A stretch of 60,609 bases of DNA from B1 sp034439755. GTDB taxonomy: Bacteria > Bacteroidota > Bacteroidia > UKL13-3. Within the stretch, counting starts at the first letter, position 1. Each line of letters starts with the position of its first letter. Position numbers and translations under genes: made by a program. The notes beneath the pieces are model-generated. The model saw nothing but the letters and a program-made list of their open reading frames with translations, had not been told where the DNA came from and did no database searches. Below, piece after piece: positions 19,223-29,022 of this stretch. Location: contig JAWXAZ010000064.1 in assembly GCA_034439755.1 (NCBI GenBank), positions 1-60,609 of the forward strand, given 5' to 3'.

Positions 19223-20638
19223 TCAATCAACTCTATTTTGTATATCTCTGTGAGTTTCGATAACTGCCAATATATCAGGCACATTGCGTAGAGGTGGAGC
19301 AATCTCAAAAATCAAAAAATGGTCCAAAAAATGCATAGATAGCCCTTTTTCGAGATGCAATAAGGCTTCCTGAACCAATCCCAACGCATACAAATAAACC
19401 ACCAATCGGTAATGATATTGGTGACATTCTTGATCGCATTTAAGGCCTGCTTTCACCAAATTTACTGCCGCATTTAAATCGCCTTCACTATACTTAATAA
19501 AACTCCAATCTAAATAGGCTTCCATCATCCCCGGGTCCATCTCAACCAATTTAACATAAATCTCCTCTGCGTCTTTTACATACCCCAACTGATACTCACA
19601 CTCTGCCAATATCAATAAAAATTCTGCGTTCTCGGGCTCCAACAAAACAGCCCGTTTAAAATGCTGCAAAGCCTCCTTAAATTTCTGCTCCTTTTGCAAA
19701 GTTATGCCAATTCCAAACCATGATTCGGCTAAATTTGGATTCATTTGCGCAGCTTTTGTATAATAATTCCTAGCCTCCATTAAATTCCCCAATCGCTCAT
19801 AGCATCCCGCTAAATTGCAAAAGGAAATGCTGTCTCCACCCTCATATTTTATTACTTCAAGGTATTCTAAAACCGCCTCATCAAACATATCCAATTCAAC
19901 CAAAGCATTCGCCTTATTAAACCTAGCAATGGTATATTCATCATCAATAGCCAAGCAATAATCAAATGCCTCAATAGATTTTTTGTGCTCATTCATTTTG
20001 CCATAAGTCACACCCAAATTATACCATGCACCCACATTATATGGATCAATATCAATTAACTTATTTAAATAAAACAACGACTCATCGTACTTAGCAATAA
20101 AATCATAGCAATGGGCTAACTCATAATAAGCCTGCTCCAACTCAGGCTCTTCGGCAATAATCATTTTAAAATATTTTGCAGCCGCTAAAAATTCCTCACA
20201 GTCATCGTACACGTAAGCAATCTCAAACATCATATCCAAACGCTCATCGGTATGCATCAAGGCTCGCTCAAAATAACTTTCTGCCTCCTCCATTTGCATT
20301 TGATGCACACAAACCTCTCCCTTTAATAAAAATAAATCGGGGTTAAAAGGCTCATATAATTCGGCTCGATCCAATTCCGTTTGCGCGTCGTCAAAGCGTT
20401 CCATCATCACATAAATTTCGGCTAGCTTGATCCAAAAACTTACATTAGTTGGATACATTTCTTTCCCATACTCAACAACCTCTATAGCTTTCTTCTGCTT
20501 GTCATGTTGTATATAGTAATCTATTATGCCTTCAATGGCATCGGCATCAAAATAATCCTTCGTTTTATTCCTAAGCATTTTCTCGTACCGCTGCACATTG
20601 CTGCTAACCTCTTCTCCTAAAAAATCATTTCCATCCAT
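19223..20638 (-). CDS. Tetratricopeptide repeat protein
   Basis: A 471-residue soluble protein made almost wholly of about a dozen degenerate 34-residue TPR helices (for example AWYNLGVTYGKMNEHKKSIEAFDYCL and ESWFGIGITLQKEQKFKEAL). No signal peptide, transmembrane segment or enzymatic domain is visible, so it probably acts as a scaffold. It leads the minus-strand run that includes the ComA homologue, 80 nt away. On the minus strand TAAATTTG (20658-20665) is a possible -7 box about 20 nt before the ATG. The partner is unknown. Confidence 0.85.
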   Translation of the reverse strand: MDGNDFLGEEVSSNVQRYEKMLRNKTKDYFDADAIEGIIDYYIQHDKQKKAIEVVEYGKEMYPTNVSFWIKLAEIYVMMERFDDAQTELDRAELYEPFNPDLFLLKGEVCVHQMQMEEAESYFERALMHTDERLDMMFEIAYVYDDCEEFLAAAKYFKMIIAEEPELEQAYYELAHCYDFIAKYDESLFYLNKLIDIDPYNVGAWYNLGVTYGKMNEHKKSIEAFDYCLAIDDEYTIARFNKANALVELDMFDEAVLEYLEVIKYEGGDSISFCNLAGCYERLGNLMEARNYYTKAAQMNPNLAESWFGIGITLQKEQKFKEALQHFKRAVLLEPENAEFLLILAECEYQLGYVKDAEEIYVKLVEMDPGMMEAYLDWSFIKYSEGDLNAAVNLVKAGLKCDQECHQYHYRLVVYLYALGLVQEALLHLEKGLSMHFLDHFLIFEIAPPLRNVPDILAVIETHRDIQNRVD

Positions 20639-20749
20639 AAGCAGAATAATTATTAACCAAATTTAATTGTTCGTAACCAGTAATAAAATATGAAAACTTC
20701 GTTTTTTTTCCAAATCTTTGAACATTCGTTAAAAACATAAACTGGAAAA

Positions 20750-23700
20750 ATGAAGAAAATTTTTATACTATTCCTACTAACGCTCACTTTAGGCCATTTG
20801 TTCTCACAAAGCTTGCCAAAAAAATTGAATCAGGCAAACTGGCAGCAAAAAGTAGATTTCGAAACGCAAGTCAGCTTAAATGTCAATACCCATAGCCTCA
20901 ATGCCTTCGAAAAAATTACCTATACCAACAATAGCCCAAACACCTTAACAGAAATATACATTCATTTATGGCCAAATGCTTACAAAAATAGAACAACGGC
21001 CTATGCCAAACAAGATTTAGAAAATGGCAAAACCGACTTTTATTTTTCACAAGAAAATGACAGAGGTTATATTGATTCGCTCGACTTTAAAGTGAATGGT
21101 CAAAACGTCAAATTTATTCTTACGCCCGATATAGACATTGCCATTCTTAAGCTAAACATGCCCCTCAAAAGCGGAGAAAAATTGGAAATAACCACGCCAT
21201 TCTACGTAAAGCTCCCAAAAGTTTTTTCTAGAATGGGGTATGAAGATAGCATTTATTGCATTACCCAATGGTATCCTAAACCAGCAGTTTACGACATAAA
21301 CGGCTGGAATCCAATGCCTTATTTAAACCAAGGCGAATTTTACAGTGAATATGGCATGTTCCACATTAGCATTACGGTTCCAAAAGATTACGTTTTGGCA
21401 GCCACTGGCGAAGTGCAAGATCCCAATGAAAAAAAATGGTGGACCCAAAGAATGGATGATCCCAAAGCTCCTCACTTTTCTGTAACGCCTAGCAAAACCC
21501 TGAGCTTTGTGCAAGACTCGGTTCACGATTTTGCATGGTTTTGTAGTCCCCTTTTTATGTGCGATAAAAGTGAATTAACCCTATCGAATGGTAAAAAAGT
21601 AGAAACCTGGCTTTTTGGCAAATCACCTGATGGAAAAAACAAACCCAAAGGAATATTATCCATAAACGAAGGGGTAAAATTTTATTCAGATAAAGTGGGC
21701 AATTACCCCTACTCCATTGCTCAAGTTGTTATTACACCGCTTGAAGCGGGTGGCGGAATGGAATACCCAACCATCACTAATTGTGCAAGCAACGATAAAA
21801 CCACCATTGTTCATGAAATTGGCCACAATTGGTTCTATGGCATTTTGGGCTCCAACGAAAGAGAATATCCATGGATGGATGAAAGTATCAATACCTACTA
21901 TGAAAACAGAAACACCAATGAAGGTAAAAAAATAAAAACATCAGAAAAAAAATCCAACCTAAATTCCTTGTTTTCTAGTTTCGACCAAAGCGAATTCTTA
22001 TATAACTATTCGGCGCGCAAAAACTTGGATCAGCCCGGAAACTTACATTCTATGGATTATACCGACAACAATTATGGCGCCATTATTTACGCCAAAAACC
22101 CTATTGGATTTAGTTACTTACAAGCATACTTAGGCACGCAAAAATTTGATGCCATGATGCAAGCCTATTACGAAAAATGGAAATTTAAACATCCATTACC
22201 CAATGATTTTAAAGACCATGCCGAAGCATTTACCAAGGAAGATTTATCGTGGTTTTTTAATGGCGTACTGGGAACCAAAAATAAACTAGATTATAAATTG
22301 ATAAAGGTTAAAAATGGCACCTTAACAGCTAAGAATAATGGCAACTTAATTGCCCCAATGGCCATCACGCAAAAAATAAACAATGATTCTTTTAATACCC
22401 AATGGATTCAAGGATTTAGTGGCACCAAAAGCTTAATTCTAAATACGCTTGGCTTTCAAAATACCGACAACAAATTTGCCGCTTCTTTTCAAATAGATGG
22501 ACAAAATAAAAGCTCAGATTTATACCGATTAAATAATAAAAGAAGTCCCATCAAATTACAGCCAATTTTAAGCTTAGAAAACAACCAAAATAAGCAGCTT
22601 TTTTGGGCACCCATTTATGGGTATAATGTTTACAATAAAAGCATGTTGGGCTTGGCATTTTACAACAGCCTTCTGCCTCAAAAAAGAAACGAATTTGTGT
22701 TGGCGCCCCTCTATTCTTTTGGCACAAAAAACTTAAACGGATATGCAGAATATTGGCACAATTGGTATCCTCAAGGTAAAATACGCAACATTCAACTTGG
22801 ATTTAAATCGGCACGATTTGCCTCACAAGGAGTTTTCTACAATAGTGGTGATCCTGTTTTGCAAAATTATATTTCGCAATCTGGCAACTATTTTGGCAAT
22901 GTTTTTTACGAAAAACTTGCGCCATTTCTCGCTTTTCATTTGCAACCAAAAACTGCGCGCAGCAGAATTAACCAATCTATTCAATTAAGGTATGTAATGA
23001 TAAACGAACAAGCCAGAGATAGAAATATGTTTTATCAATTTGGTTCAGACCATTATGGTATTAGCGAACTAAAATATGCTTATCAAAACCCAAATGCATT
23101 ATACCCTATTAAGGCTAATTTTTACTTGCAAAATGGATTACATAATGTAAGTTTTAATAAAATTGGCCTAGAAATAATACAAGGCATTACCTATGCGAAA
23201 GGTAAAAATAAAAAGGCCGAAATTAGGTTGTTTGCTGGTGGCTTTCTTTTCCAAAAATCGCCAATTACGAATAGTCCAGGCGATTTATATGGGCAACGTG
23301 CCATGCTTCAAGGTGGAGCAAACGCTGGTGTAAACGATTATCTATACGACAATGCAATGATGGGTCGCATGGTGATGTCTAATTCGAATACCAACCAAGT
23401 TTTCGGACATCAAATTTTACTCAACGAATCGGGCTTTAGAAACTTTGCAAATATTGGTTCAAGCCAATCCATTTTAAGCGCACTAAACCTCACCATACCA
23501 GTGCCCATTCCAGTACCTATTGGCCTTTACGCAGATTTTAGCTATTGGCAATCGCCCTCAAGCTACCACACCATCAATGGCATTGCTGGAGTTACTGTTT
23601 CCTATATCCCTGCAAAAATGAACCTAACCTATAACGGTGGAATTTACATAAACATCGTAAGAGACGTTTTCTCCATCTATGTTCCCCTTATTAGCAGCAG

Positions 23701-23818
23701 CGATGTTCAAGGCTATTGGGATCTAAATAAACACGAATCCTTTTTTAGTCGCGCAAGTTTCGTTCTCAACCTAAATAAAATAAATCCCATCACCTTGATT
23801 CGAGATATTAAATTATAA
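20750..23818 (+). CDS. Secreted M1-family zinc metallopeptidase
   Basis: A 1022-residue exported aminopeptidase-like protein with a signal peptide (MKKIFILFLLTLTLGHLFSQS). The N-terminal beta-sandwich precedes the catalytic domain: a GGGMEYP exopeptidase motif in place of GAMEN, zinc site H355-E356-x-x-H359 (HEIGHNWF) and the third ligand Glu378 at the correct HExxH-x18-E spacing. The last ~400 residues are rich in alternating aromatic beta strands and end without a T9SS signal, resembling an outer-membrane barrel-like extension seen in Bacteroidota M1 proteins. Substrates are probably peptides in the periplasm or at the outer surface. Divergent from the TPR gene. Confidence 0.9.
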   Translation: MKKIFILFLLTLTLGHLFSQSLPKKLNQANWQQKVDFETQVSLNVNTHSLNAFEKITYTNNSPNTLTEIYIHLWPNAYKNRTTAYAKQDLENGKTDFYFSQENDRGYIDSLDFKVNGQNVKFILTPDIDIAILKLNMPLKSGEKLEITTPFYVKLPKVFSRMGYEDSIYCITQWYPKPAVYDINGWNPMPYLNQGEFYSEYGMFHISITVPKDYVLAATGEVQDPNEKKWWTQRMDDPKAPHFSVTPSKTLSFVQDSVHDFAWFCSPLFMCDKSELTLSNGKKVETWLFGKSPDGKNKPKGILSINEGVKFYSDKVGNYPYSIAQVVITPLEAGGGMEYPTITNCASNDKTTIVHEIGHNWFYGILGSNEREYPWMDESINTYYENRNTNEGKKIKTSEKKSNLNSLFSSFDQSEFLYNYSARKNLDQPGNLHSMDYTDNNYGAIIYAKNPIGFSYLQAYLGTQKFDAMMQAYYEKWKFKHPLPNDFKDHAEAFTKEDLSWFFNGVLGTKNKLDYKLIKVKNGTLTAKNNGNLIAPMAITQKINNDSFNTQWIQGFSGTKSLILNTLGFQNTDNKFAASFQIDGQNKSSDLYRLNNKRSPIKLQPILSLENNQNKQLFWAPIYGYNVYNKSMLGLAFYNSLLPQKRNEFVLAPLYSFGTKNLNGYAEYWHNWYPQGKIRNIQLGFKSARFASQGVFYNSGDPVLQNYISQSGNYFGNVFYEKLAPFLAFHLQPKTARSRINQSIQLRYVMINEQARDRNMFYQFGSDHYGISELKYAYQNPNALYPIKANFYLQNGLHNVSFNKIGLEIIQGITYAKGKNKKAEIRLFAGGFLFQKSPITNSPGDLYGQRAMLQGGANAGVNDYLYDNAMMGRMVMSNSNTNQVFGHQILLNESGFRNFANIGSSQSILSALNLTIPVPIPVPIGLYADFSYWQSPSSYHTINGIAGVTVSYIPAKMNLTYNGGIYINIVRDVFSIYVPLISSSDVQGYWDLNKHESFFSRASFVLNLNKINPITLIRDIKL

Positions 23819-23872
23819 GGCCATTTTAAAATAAATTTTTCACAACAATCAACTTTCTTATTCATAACAATC

Positions 23873-25420
23873 ATGAGCACAGCAACCACATTTAATTTAG
23901 ACTTTTTAAAAGAATTAGGCATCATTGCCAATAATTATGGAACCTCTACAGGTCAAAACCACTTTTCTGATAACAATGCCATTCAAAAAGAAATAATCTC
24001 TCCGGTAGATGGCAAACTTATTGGAAAAATAGCCTATACCACCGAAGCCGAATACGGGCAAGTGGTAGCCAAAGCCCAAGAGGCATTCCAAGTTTGGCGT
24101 ACCGTACCTGCCCCAAAACGCGGCGAAATTGTGCGTCAATACGGAAATCTTTTGCGCGAATTTAAAGACTCTCTTGGAAAATTAGTAAGTTATGAAATGG
24201 GCAAAAGCCTGCAAGAAGGCTTAGGTGAGGTTCAAGAAATGATTGACATCTGCGATTTTGCGGTTGGCTTAAGTCGCCAGTTAAATGGATTTACCATGCA
24301 CAGCGAAAGGCCTAACCACCGCATGTACGACCAATACCACGCTTTGGGAATTGTGGGCATTATTTCGGCCTTTAACTTTCCGGTAGCTGTTTGGGGCTGG
24401 AACAGCATGTTAGCGGCGGTTTGTGGCGATGTGTGCATTTGGAAACCTTCCGAAAAAACACCTTTGTCGGCAGTAGCTTGCCAAAATTTAATGGCCAAAA
24501 TCTTGAAAGAAAACAATTTGCCAGAAGGTATATTCTGCCTGGTAAATGGCGATTATAAAATTGGTGAATGGATGAGCAACGATGAAAGAATTCCTTTGAT
24601 TTCTGCAACAGGTTCAACCCGCATGGGAAAAGCTGTTGGTTCAGCCCTAGCCCAACGCTTTGGAAAAGCCTTGCTCGAATTAGGGGGAAACAATGCCATC
24701 ATACTAACAGAAAATGCCAATTTAGATTTAGCCATGGTGGGCGTATTATTTGGTGCCGTAGGAACCGCTGGTCAACGTTGTACCACCACACGCCGATTAA
24801 TTATTCACGAAAGTTTATACGATACAGTGAAAGAGAAATTGGTGAAAGCATACGGTCAATTAACTATTGGCAACCCGCTTACAGGAAATTTGGTAGGACC
24901 ATTAATAGATAAGGCTGCCGTAAATGCTTATTCCAATGCCATTGCCCAACTTAAAGAAGAAGGTGGCTCGGTTCTTTGTGGCAATGAAGTAATGACAGGC
25001 GAAGGTTTTGAAAGTGGTTGCTATGTAAAACCCGCCATTTGTGAAGCAAAAAATACTTACAAAATTGTACAGGCAGAAACTTTTGCCCCCATTTTATATC
25101 TCATGAAATTTAGTACTTTAGACGAAGCTATTGCCATGCAAAATGGCGTGAAACAAGGCTTAAGCTCGAGTATTTTTACCAATAACATGCAAGAAGCAGA
25201 ACAATACTTAAGCGCTTGGGGCAGCGATTGTGGAATTGCCAATGTAAATATTGGCACCAGTGGCGCAGAAATTGGCGGGGCCTTTGGTGGCGAAAAAGAA
25301 ACTGGCGGTGGCAGAGAAAGTGGTTCAGATGCTTGGAAAGCCTACATGCGTAGACAAACCAATACACTTAACTATGGTAAAGAGTTGCCTCTTGCCCAAG
25401 GAATTAAATTTGACTTGTAG
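23873..25420 (+). CDS. ALDH7-type aldehyde dehydrogenase (aminoadipate semialdehyde / piperideine-6-carboxylate)
   Basis: A 515-residue NAD-dependent dehydrogenase. The catalytic Cys303 sits in GTAGQRCTT and the general base Glu269 in ELGGNN, both in the form typical of the ALDH7/antiquitin group, as is the cofactor segment SAFNFPVAVWGWN. Enzymes of this group oxidise alpha-aminoadipate semialdehyde in lysine breakdown, which is the likely role. No other lysine-degradation gene is nearby to confirm it. It lies 54 nt after the M1 peptidase gene and 43 nt before the DUF3108 gene, so it may share a transcript with either. Confidence 0.9.
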   Translation: MSTATTFNLDFLKELGIIANNYGTSTGQNHFSDNNAIQKEIISPVDGKLIGKIAYTTEAEYGQVVAKAQEAFQVWRTVPAPKRGEIVRQYGNLLREFKDSLGKLVSYEMGKSLQEGLGEVQEMIDICDFAVGLSRQLNGFTMHSERPNHRMYDQYHALGIVGIISAFNFPVAVWGWNSMLAAVCGDVCIWKPSEKTPLSAVACQNLMAKILKENNLPEGIFCLVNGDYKIGEWMSNDERIPLISATGSTRMGKAVGSALAQRFGKALLELGGNNAIILTENANLDLAMVGVLFGAVGTAGQRCTTTRRLIIHESLYDTVKEKLVKAYGQLTIGNPLTGNLVGPLIDKAAVNAYSNAIAQLKEEGGSVLCGNEVMTGEGFESGCYVKPAICEAKNTYKIVQAETFAPILYLMKFSTLDEAIAMQNGVKQGLSSSIFTNNMQEAEQYLSAWGSDCGIANVNIGTSGAEIGGAFGGEKETGGGRESGSDAWKAYMRRQTNTLNYGKELPLAQGIKFDL

Positions 25421-25463
25421 ATGAATTGCATTTTTGGTACGTGGTTTGCATTGTAAGGTTATC

Positions 25464-26291
25464 ATGAAAAAGCAACTCTTTCCAATTCTATTTACTTTCT
25501 CCTTAGCGCTGCTTTTTTCGGCCAATGCTTTTATTGCGCCAGAATTGCCCCAGGAAAAATCAGGTAAAGTCTATGAAATTAAAAAGGTTAAAAATACAGC
25601 CTTTACTTATGGAGAAAAACTTGATTATCGCGTTAGGTATGGTCCGTTAACTGGCGGTCATGCTCACTTTGAGGTGGCCGACAAACCAGTTGAAATTAAC
25701 AACAGAAAATCTTACCACATTAAAGTTGATGGTAAATCATCTGGTATGGTAGATGTAATGTTTAAAGTGCGCGACCAATACGAAAGTTATGTGGATGAAG
25801 AGGCGGTGATCCCTTGGAAACAGATTAAAAAAGTGAGAGAAGGTGGATACACCGACAGCGACTTTATTCTGTTTGATCAAGTAAATGGTTTCGCCACCAG
25901 CAGAAGAGGGAAGGTAGATATTGCACAACAAACTCAAGATGTTGTTTCGGCCATTTATTTTGCCCGTACCACCGATATGACCAATGCCAAAGTTGGAGAT
26001 ATTTTTCCTGTAAACTTCTATATGGATGCCGAAAATTTCGTATTGCGTTTCAAATTTGTGGGCAAAGAAGTGATCAAAACAGAAGCAGGAACTTTTAATG
26101 CTTTGGTTATTAAACCGCAATTGATTAAAGGTCGCGTTTTTAAAGATGATGAGGCTTTAACCCTTTGGGTGAGCGACGATGACAACAAACTTCCATTGAT
26201 GGTAGAAAGTGATATTTTCGTTGGCTCAATTAAAGCAGAACTAATAAAATATAGCAACGTAAAGAACCCGCTTACCGCTAAAATTAAGTAA
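25464..26291 (+). CDS. DUF3108 family exported protein
   Basis: A 275-residue protein with a signal peptide (MKKQLFPILFTFSLALLFSANAF), start at 25464; ten in-frame codons upstream would break the signal. The mature part is a beta-rich DUF3108 domain (YGEKLDYRVRYGPLTGGHAHFEV..., KVRDQYESYVDEE, GTFNALVIKPQLIKG, LWVSDDDNKLPL). The family is periplasmic or outer-membrane associated and of unknown function; the fold resembles LolA/LppX-like half barrels. It ends near a strong terminator. Confidence 0.85.
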   Translation: MKKQLFPILFTFSLALLFSANAFIAPELPQEKSGKVYEIKKVKNTAFTYGEKLDYRVRYGPLTGGHAHFEVADKPVEINNRKSYHIKVDGKSSGMVDVMFKVRDQYESYVDEEAVIPWKQIKKVREGGYTDSDFILFDQVNGFATSRRGKVDIAQQTQDVVSAIYFARTTDMTNAKVGDIFPVNFYMDAENFVLRFKFVGKEVIKTEAGTFNALVIKPQLIKGRVFKDDEALTLWVSDDDNKLPLMVESDIFVGSIKAELIKYSNVKNPLTAKIK

Positions 26292-26391
26292 TAGAATCGC
26301 AAATATTGTATCTGCAAAATCAAAGTATTGTTCTCGAGGTAAAATATAAAAAAAACAAATTCGGCCTGAACCAATAGCGTTTAAGGATTTT

Positions 26392-26430
26392 AAGAAAGGA
26401 TACAGAAACAAATTTCTGTATCCTTTCTTT
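26392..26430 (+). terminator. Long-stem terminator after the DUF3108 gene
   Basis: A perfect 17-bp inverted repeat: 26392-26408 pairs with 26413-26429 around the loop CAAA, ending in CTTT. It begins about 100 nt after the DUF3108 stop. The U tract is short (CTTTCTTT) but the stem is unusually long. Confidence 0.65.
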
Positions 26431-26556
26431 GGTTTATGAAAAACCATATTATATCATTACTTAAATTAGTCCAACGGGCAACTTGATTTAAGTACGATAA
26501 ATGCCGAAAACACAAAATAATATTTAAAAAATATAAACTATTCTATCTCCAATCTG

Positions 26557-26564
26557 TTTCTTTG
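26557..26564 (+). promoter_or_regulatory. Candidate -7 box of the carotenoid operon
   Basis: TTTCTTTG, one mismatch from TAnnTTTG, followed by C as often seen in Bacteroidota. Only 4 nt separate it from the cruF ATG at 26569, so the message would be leaderless or nearly so. No clear -33 element. Confidence 0.4.
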
Positions 26565-26568
26565 CAAA

Positions 26569-27222
26569 ATGCTATATGATTTAAAAAATAAAGAAAGTCT
26601 ATCGACAGTAGTTCTAATAATATTCTATTTTATTGGCCTTAGAGGAATAAGCATAAACCCCAAAGAATTCGCCCAATTTACCCCAATTACCTTATCCCTT
26701 ACCGCCCTTCTACTATTTAACCTCCACCCACAAAAAGACCTATTATTTTACACAAATTTACTATTGGTTTTCATGGGCTCTTGGGTCCTCGAAATGATTG
26801 GCGTTACCACCGGCCTAATTTTTGGCTCTTACCAATATGGTGAAGCACTTGGTCCAAAAATCAATTCTACGCCAATTATTATTGGACTCAATTGGATCAT
26901 CGTAGTTTATAGCAGCCTTCATTTGGTTGAGGCCATAGCCATAAAATTAAAATGGAAACTAAATGAACTAATAGGTGCCCTTTTGGCAGCAGTAGCAATG
27001 GTTTTACTCGATTTTTTAATAGAACCAATAGCGTCAAAACTCGACTTCTGGACTTGGCAAAACAACCTCATTCCGATTCAAAATTATACCGCCTGGTTCT
27101 TTTTTGGATTCGCATTTTGCTATTGGATGCTCAAAGGCGGAATGCTTAAAAACAATCCATTGGCTTGGCGTGTTTATTTGATTCAATTGGTATTTTTTGG
27201 AATTTTAAATATAATTTTATAG
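26569..27222 (+). CDS. cruF: Carotenoid biosynthesis membrane protein (CruF / DUF422 family)
   Basis: A 217-residue integral membrane protein with about seven hydrophobic helices. It matches the CruF-type carotenoid family, including the segment GSYQYGEALGPK, the core PIIIGLNWIIVVYSS, and LLDFLIEPIASKLDFWTW. CruF hydrates the 1',2' double bond of the psi end of carotenoids, a step toward myxol and saproxanthin-like pigments. It is followed by crtZ (59 nt) and crtYcd (overlapping), which supports the pathway. Symbol given by family; the exact reaction is inferred. Confidence 0.82.
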   Translation: MLYDLKNKESLSTVVLIIFYFIGLRGISINPKEFAQFTPITLSLTALLLFNLHPQKDLLFYTNLLLVFMGSWVLEMIGVTTGLIFGSYQYGEALGPKINSTPIIIGLNWIIVVYSSLHLVEAIAIKLKWKLNELIGALLAAVAMVLLDFLIEPIASKLDFWTWQNNLIPIQNYTAWFFFGFAFCYWMLKGGMLKNNPLAWRVYLIQLVFFGILNIIL

Positions 27223-27281
27223 CATAATAGTAGCCGCGCAATTCCCTTTTTGCGCTACTAAACAATTTGTTTAATCAATTT

Positions 27282-27728
27282 ATGGAAGCATTAATTATTC
27301 TAGTCACCTTTCTTTCAATGGAGTTCATGGCATGGTTTACACATAAATTTGTGATGCATGGCTTTCTATGGTATCTCCACAAAGACCACCACCAAGTTGA
27401 ACCTGGTTTTTTTGAAAAAAACGATGCCTTCTTTCTCATTTTTGCCATACCAAGCGCCTATTGTTATATAACCGGACTCATGTTTCACGATTTCCGTTTA
27501 TATATTGGCATCGGAATTTCCTTGTATGGATTTGCCTATTTTGTGGTGCACGAAATCATCATTCACCAACGTTTTAAAATGTTTACGCATTTAAACAACC
27601 ACTACGTGCGCGCCATTCGCCGAGCCCACAAAATTCACCACAAACATCTTGGAAAATACCGAGGCGAAAACTTCGGAATGCTCATAGTGCCTCTTAAATA
27701 TTGGAAAGATCCAAGCACCAGTAAATGA
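27282..27728 (+). CDS. crtZ: Beta-carotene hydroxylase
   Basis: A 148-residue membrane di-iron hydroxylase that adds 3-hydroxyl groups to beta rings. ATG at 27282 is preferred over a TTG at 27267. The histidine clusters of the family are all present: HKFVMHG, HKDHH, HEIIIHQ and HKIHHKH, set among about four hydrophobic helices. Its final codons overlap the start of crtYcd in an ATGA junction, pointing to translational coupling. Confidence 0.93.
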   Translation: MEALIILVTFLSMEFMAWFTHKFVMHGFLWYLHKDHHQVEPGFFEKNDAFFLIFAIPSAYCYITGLMFHDFRLYIGIGISLYGFAYFVVHEIIIHQRFKMFTHLNNHYVRAIRRAHKIHHKHLGKYRGENFGMLIVPLKYWKDPSTSK

Positions 27729-28405
27729 GTTTATACGCCTGGCTTATGCTAATTTCCTTCGCAGGACCACTCTTGCTAAGCTTCGATAAAAAAGTAGCAT
27801 TTTATCGCTGGTGGCCTAAATTATCATTGGGTATCGGTCTTAACCTACTCCTTTTCGTGATTTGGGATTCGTGGTTTACTAAAACCGGCGTCTGGAGCTT
27901 TAATCCAGATTATGTTTGGAACTTCCGTTTGCTAGAATTACCCATTGAAGAATGGCTATTTTTTATTGTAGTGCCCTATGCCAGCATATTTATTTATGCC
28001 TGCCTAAAAGCTTATACCAAGGATACTTGGTGGCAAAATAAAACAAGCTTACTCAATTATTTTTTCATGGCTTGGTGCGTTCTATCCATTTTAATTTTTC
28101 ACGATAAAACATATACCGTCGTAAACTTTTCTATCGCCCTCATCCTGTTAATTTTACAACAATTTTTCATCAAAGGAAAATATATGGGCTACTTCTGGAT
28201 GGCTTATTTTCTGCACCTCCTGCCCTTCTTTATTGTCAATGGCATACTCACTGGCGCCACCACTCCTAGCCCAGTGGTAATCTATAATCCGGCAGAAATA
28301 ATGGGTGTTAGGCTTTATACCATACCCATCGAAGACACCATCTATGCCCTCACTTGCCTGCTTTTGCCCATTACCGTATTCGAGGCACTTAAAAAAGCTA
28401 AATAA
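27725..28405 (+). CDS. crtYcd: Fused heterodimer-type lycopene beta-cyclase (CrtYcd)
   Basis: A 226-residue membrane protein in which the two halves (CrtYc and CrtYd) of the actinobacterial/archaeal cyclase are fused. Each half has its own signature: PIEEWLFFIVVPYASIF (~residues 77-93) and IPIEDTIYALTCLLLPITVFE near the C terminus. It cyclises the psi ends of lycopene. Together with crtZ and cruF it suggests synthesis of a zeaxanthin- or saproxanthin/myxol-type pigment. Phytoene synthase and desaturase (crtB, crtI) are not in the window. Confidence 0.88.
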   Translation: MSLYAWLMLISFAGPLLLSFDKKVAFYRWWPKLSLGIGLNLLLFVIWDSWFTKTGVWSFNPDYVWNFRLLELPIEEWLFFIVVPYASIFIYACLKAYTKDTWWQNKTSLLNYFFMAWCVLSILIFHDKTYTVVNFSIALILLILQQFFIKGKYMGYFWMAYFLHLLPFFIVNGILTGATTPSPVVIYNPAEIMGVRLYTIPIEDTIYALTCLLLPITVFEALKKAK

Positions 28406-28475
28406 GTGATTATAAAAATCATTTTTTATTTCCTCGCCAAACCTTATTTTAGCGCCGAAATAAAAACCAAATAAA

Positions 28476-28853
28476 ATGAACTTTCCAGAAAATTTATTGT
28501 ACACCAAAGACCACGAGTGGGTGCGTGTTGAGGGTGATGTAGCTTACATTGGTATCACAGATTTTGCGCAGCACGAGTTGGGCGATATCGTTTATGTTGA
28601 TATTCCAAGTAAAGGAAAATCGGTTGCACAACACGATGTGTTTGGTACGGTTGAGGCAGTTAAAACTGTAAGTGATTTATTTATGCCTATTACGGGTGAA
28701 GTTTTAGAAGTAAATCCTGCATTAGATGGTTCACCAGAATTAGTTAATTCTGATACTTATGGCCAAGGTTGGATGATTAAATGCTCTGTTGCCAACGCTG
28801 CAGAAATTGAAGGCTTATTGAAAGCCGATGCATATAAAGAATTAGTTCATTAA
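28476..28853 (+). CDS. gcvH: Glycine cleavage system H protein
   Basis: A 125-residue lipoyl carrier that shuttles the aminomethyl group between the P, T and L proteins of glycine decarboxylase. The lipoylated residue is Lys63 in GTVEAVKTVSDLFMP, and the family opening (YTKDHEWVRVEGDVAYIGITDFAQ) and close (GWMIKC) are intact. It sits alone, 70 nt after crtYcd, and is followed by a terminator. The other gcv genes are elsewhere. Confidence 0.95.
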   Translation: MNFPENLLYTKDHEWVRVEGDVAYIGITDFAQHELGDIVYVDIPSKGKSVAQHDVFGTVEAVKTVSDLFMPITGEVLEVNPALDGSPELVNSDTYGQGWMIKCSVANAAEIEGLLKADAYKELVH

Positions 28854-28864
28854 TTCTTCTTTTT

Positions 28865-28932
28865 AGCCACGAAGCATTTAAATAGGGAGATTTATTATAG
28901 TCTTCATCAATTCTATGTTTCGTGGCTTTTTT
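28865..28932 (+). terminator. Terminator after gcvH
   Basis: AGCCACGAA (28865-28873) pairs with TTCGTGGCT (28919-28927), followed by a T run to 28932. The loop is long (45 nt). A second small hairpin, ATTCCCC with GGGGAT (about 28933-28954), follows at once and may help. Confidence 0.65.
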
Positions 28933-29022
28933 ATTCCCCTTTTTTAAAGGGGATTTCTTTTTATAAAATCGACTAATGCAAACATTTTGTTTCTTTGCAT
29001 TTTAGTTATACCCTAAATTCTA

